Source: Sphagnum compactum
Taxonomy: Eukaryota > Bryophyta > Sphagnopsida > Sphagnales
Direction: 5' to 3'
Assembly: GCA_965153455.1 (NCBI GenBank)
Contig: OZ234496.1
Location: forward strand, 16,918,304-16,982,303
Length of the DNA stretch: 64,000 nucleotides
The position numbers and the translations under genes are program-made. The notes beneath the pieces are model-generated. The model was not told the DNA's origin. It searched no databases and saw only the letters and a program-made list of their open reading frames with translations. Below are positions 61,591-64,000 of the stretch, piece after piece. Every line of letters starts with the position of its first letter. Within the stretch, counting starts at the first letter, position 1.

Positions 61591-62500
61591 AAAATGTCGC
61601 AACCCCACTTTGAGGCAAGTGTGAGGATGAAACTCACACTCCGGAAGTGGGGACTTGGAGTCCTCCGGGACTTCTAAAAATTTAGAGCTTGATTGCAGGG
61701 GTCAAAACACCTTGCATTGAGGTGTTCTTTATATCGTTGGAAAGGTCTTGAAGTGTAGATGTCGAAAATGGCCTTGCATGAGCCATCCGGACACTTGCAG
61801 CACAAGTTATGGTCGAAAAAAGGGCCGAGAGTGAAATTGGCAATTTGACTCCCGACCACTAAAAGTCAGGAATCGACCCAATTCCGGTGCGTGCAGGTGG
61901 AGTGCGACACACTGTTAGAAAGCTCTTAAGGAGAGCTACAAGATTGCTTCAGACCTCATCCCAATCAGAGGTTTGAGTTGGGAGTTATGAGCTTTCAAAG
62001 TCCAAACCGGGACAGTTTTGGGACAGTTTTGGGACTCCTCCTTGGGACTCCTTGGGAGTCCCGATACAAAAAGCCATTCAGATGCGGGTGCCACGGGCGA
62101 ACGTAGAGAATACTATATGGGGGAAGGTGGTGGCTTCCCCCGAGTCCGGGCCGTGGTGAGTCTTGTGAATCCAAAGTTGCAACGTGGCTTGTCCTAGCAC
62201 CAAGGGTGCTCCAGAATGTGAACTAACCAACTTGTTGGTTGGTTTTGATGCAGGTTCGAATAAGTAAGTAAGCTTGTCACTTTTCCTAGTCCCATCCCGA
62301 AGCTTCAGCACGCCCCTCTACCCCTTTTAGAGTTGAAGGCTGGGAGTGTGCCCCGAGTCCCTTACTTTTCCGCAACTTGAACAAGTTAGCCCCATCTTGG
62401 GACTAACTAGGGACTTGGGAATAGTTTTGTCCTTTTGCAACTTTCGGCTATTGATGGTGCTTGCTTCATCTGTCTAGGGCTTCATTTGCCCCTTCTTTTC
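61591..62500. other. GC-richer non-coding block, perhaps retroelement-derived
   Basis: The block contrasts with AT-rich flanks and has short internal repeats (GGGACAGTTTT twice and TTGGGACTCC three times, 62,009-62,062). Words such as TATATCGTTGGAAAGG and TTAGAAAGCTCTTAAG are of a kind I associate with long terminal repeats or leaders of plant retroelements, but I found no second copy, primer-binding site or coding domain in the window. Confidence 0.35.
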
Positions 62501-64000
62501 ATCACATAGGTTCAAAGTACTGGTTTAGAATGGAACAACACAATTGCAACTATTGATGTTGCATCTTTTGCAATACTGACATTTTGCTGAGCAATATTGA
62601 TGTGCATATTTTTCGAGCAATTTTTGTAGTTCAATGCCACGAACCTCCATGATCATTGACACTTGCCATGATTTGCCTAAAGACAATTCTTGTGAAACTG
62701 CTGAAACTTTGTCATGGAACCAACTAAACAAATCATTTGATTCAAAGAGTAAAGAACATGATTCAATTGACTAAAATAGCGGATTTCTGCGAATGAAATG
62801 TTCTTGCAGATCTCTTGCTACGTGCTACAATTGCACTGGAGGTTTTAGACAAGATTCCTTGCAGCTAGCAATGCATTCCATCACTTGGCAATATGCAAGG
62901 GACTTGTGGAGAGTCTGATCAGTGAATTCAGGAGAATCTGGTCTCATGACAATCCTTCTTGCATGTGGATGGAAATTTTTTAATCATGTTCCCAGGTTCC
63001 CAATGGGTTCCCCATGTTTCCAAAGTTCCCAATCTCTAAATCTCTAAATTTCCATGTTAATGACAAAGAGTTAACAACACCTCCGTAAAATACCTAATAA
63101 GCTAGAACAAGTTTAAAAGACTAAATACTCTGCACTTGAAAGCTCTGGAGTAGGTAAGAGAGGAGGCAAATGATTTGATATTCCATTTATTCAAAGCTCA
63201 ACTACATTTGTCTATGCATCTCAATTTATTTTAATCATGTGGGATTTTCATTTAATTGCACTTTTAATCTTATGTCAAGAAACAAAATATTCCTTTATAA
63301 TGTTAATATGGTAATCTGAAGCGCAATTATGTTAAAAACTACTTAAGATTCATGTAAATATCATACCATGGAGCTTGTCGTCTGTTACATCTTTATGAAT
63401 GTCAAGCTTCCCAAAGTGGGTTGACACAATTGTTTAGTACTTGGACCAATTCAAAACATTCATGCTTTCAAAAAAATTCCAACCTATATCCCCTTCACAA
63501 ATTGTAATACCATCATAAAGTTGTGGAAATTGATTTAATTTTGGGTATCTTTAAAGCATATGAGGTAGTCATGCCCAACTAGACTAGCAATTTCTTGACA
63601 TTCATCCATCGAATCAATATAATGTGAGAAAATTTCATGCAAATAATCAGTGGGATATCCGTCAAAATATACATGGGTCTTGTGTTCTTTGATTTGGCAT
63701 CACTTGGGACCTCATGTGATCTCTTCACCTTATTGTTATCCTTTGTGAATTGGCTGCCTCTTGCAAAGGTTTTGCAATGAACAAAATGGGTTTTAACAAC
63801 CATCTGTCAAGGTTCATGGAGATCATAGAGCTGCAGAATGAAGAAAGCGGGCTACTTACATCAAAATAGACTTTGTAGCTGGTCAGGAAACAGAAACTTG
63901 GAGTTTTCTTTCAGAGGTGCATAACCATGAGCTCCGCCTGTCAAATTTGCGAGGAGGGTAGTCTTTAGTCCATCAAAAGAGGCAGCCATTGGTGTACATA
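62501..64000. other. Intergenic DNA to window end, no supported gene
   Basis: Minus-strand frames of 68 codons (62,525-62,731; it has six Cys near its C terminus) and 74 codons (63,579-63,803) are present. Neither shows a known domain, and no splice partners were recognised. A gene on the minus strand entering from beyond 64,000 cannot be excluded. Confidence 0.45.

Noticed and set aside
62525-62731. Small cysteine-rich protein on the minus strand
   Set aside because: The 68-codon frame has six Cys near its end but no signal peptide, no splice partners and no recognised family; chance cannot be excluded.

Overview
This is a nuclear, eukaryotic window from a land plant. The evidence is spliced genes with GT-AG introns of roughly 80-900 bp, two proteins with plastid-transit-like N termini, a PAM71/GDT1-type chloroplast transporter, plant telo-box motifs, plant-type MITEs, and an AT-rich repeat-filled background. 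The moderate introns and the decayed hAT-like elements would fit a non-seed plant (bryophyte, lycophyte or fern), but I cannot fix the species. There are no bacterial operons, CRISPR arrays or rRNA genes, and I found no intact tRNA gene.

Layout. Bases 1-13,700 are gene-free, AT-rich DNA. They hold a hAT-like transposase fragment (7.38-7.69 kb), a 190-bp tandem duplication (5.4-5.8 kb), a clear Harbinger/Tourist-type MITE with TTA target duplications (11,482-11,863), an 11-bp minisatellite (12.6 kb) and a G/C-rich fold-back (13.3-13.4 kb). Bases 13.9-25.6 kb form a compact plus-strand gene island: a hexokinase (9 exons, 518 aa, plastid-type N terminus), mitochondrial ribosomal protein uL29m/MRPL47 (3 exons, 140 aa) and the nucleoporin SEH1 (8 exons, 328 aa). 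Bases 25.6-33.5 kb are intergenic, with small hairpins, a tRNA-derived SINE-like sequence, microsatellites and a new dispersed repeat. A four-exon plus-strand gene at 33.9-36.4 kb encodes a 290-aa secreted protein with a C-terminal domain of 12 cysteines. Bases 36.4-47.3 kb are repeats: a 616-bp hAT-type MITE, a G-rich fold-back and a broken hAT element of about 4.6 kb with related termini. A minus-strand ten-exon gene (47,368-50,902) encodes a PAM71/GDT1-type transporter of 452 aa, with telomere-like repeats in its promoter region. Bases 51.2-64 kb are again AT-rich and repeat-derived. They contain one GC-richer island (59.3-60.65 kb) with a possible first exon of an unrecognised gene, preceded by a duplicated 107-bp sequence and a 17-bp minisatellite.

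The genes do not form a pathway. They are ordinary housekeeping genes (sugar phosphorylation, mitochondrial translation, nuclear pore, thylakoid/envelope metal transport) plus one secreted cysteine-rich protein of unknown role. I joined exons by hand from splice-site consensus, reading frame and remembered family sequence; every listed intron is GT-AG and every joined frame is continuous. I did not see a convincing new biological system. The best leads are the cysteine-rich secreted protein, the G/C-rich fold-backs, the dispersed GCCAAATTTGGC-type repeat, the matched hAT MITE and parent-like element, and the orphan exon island.
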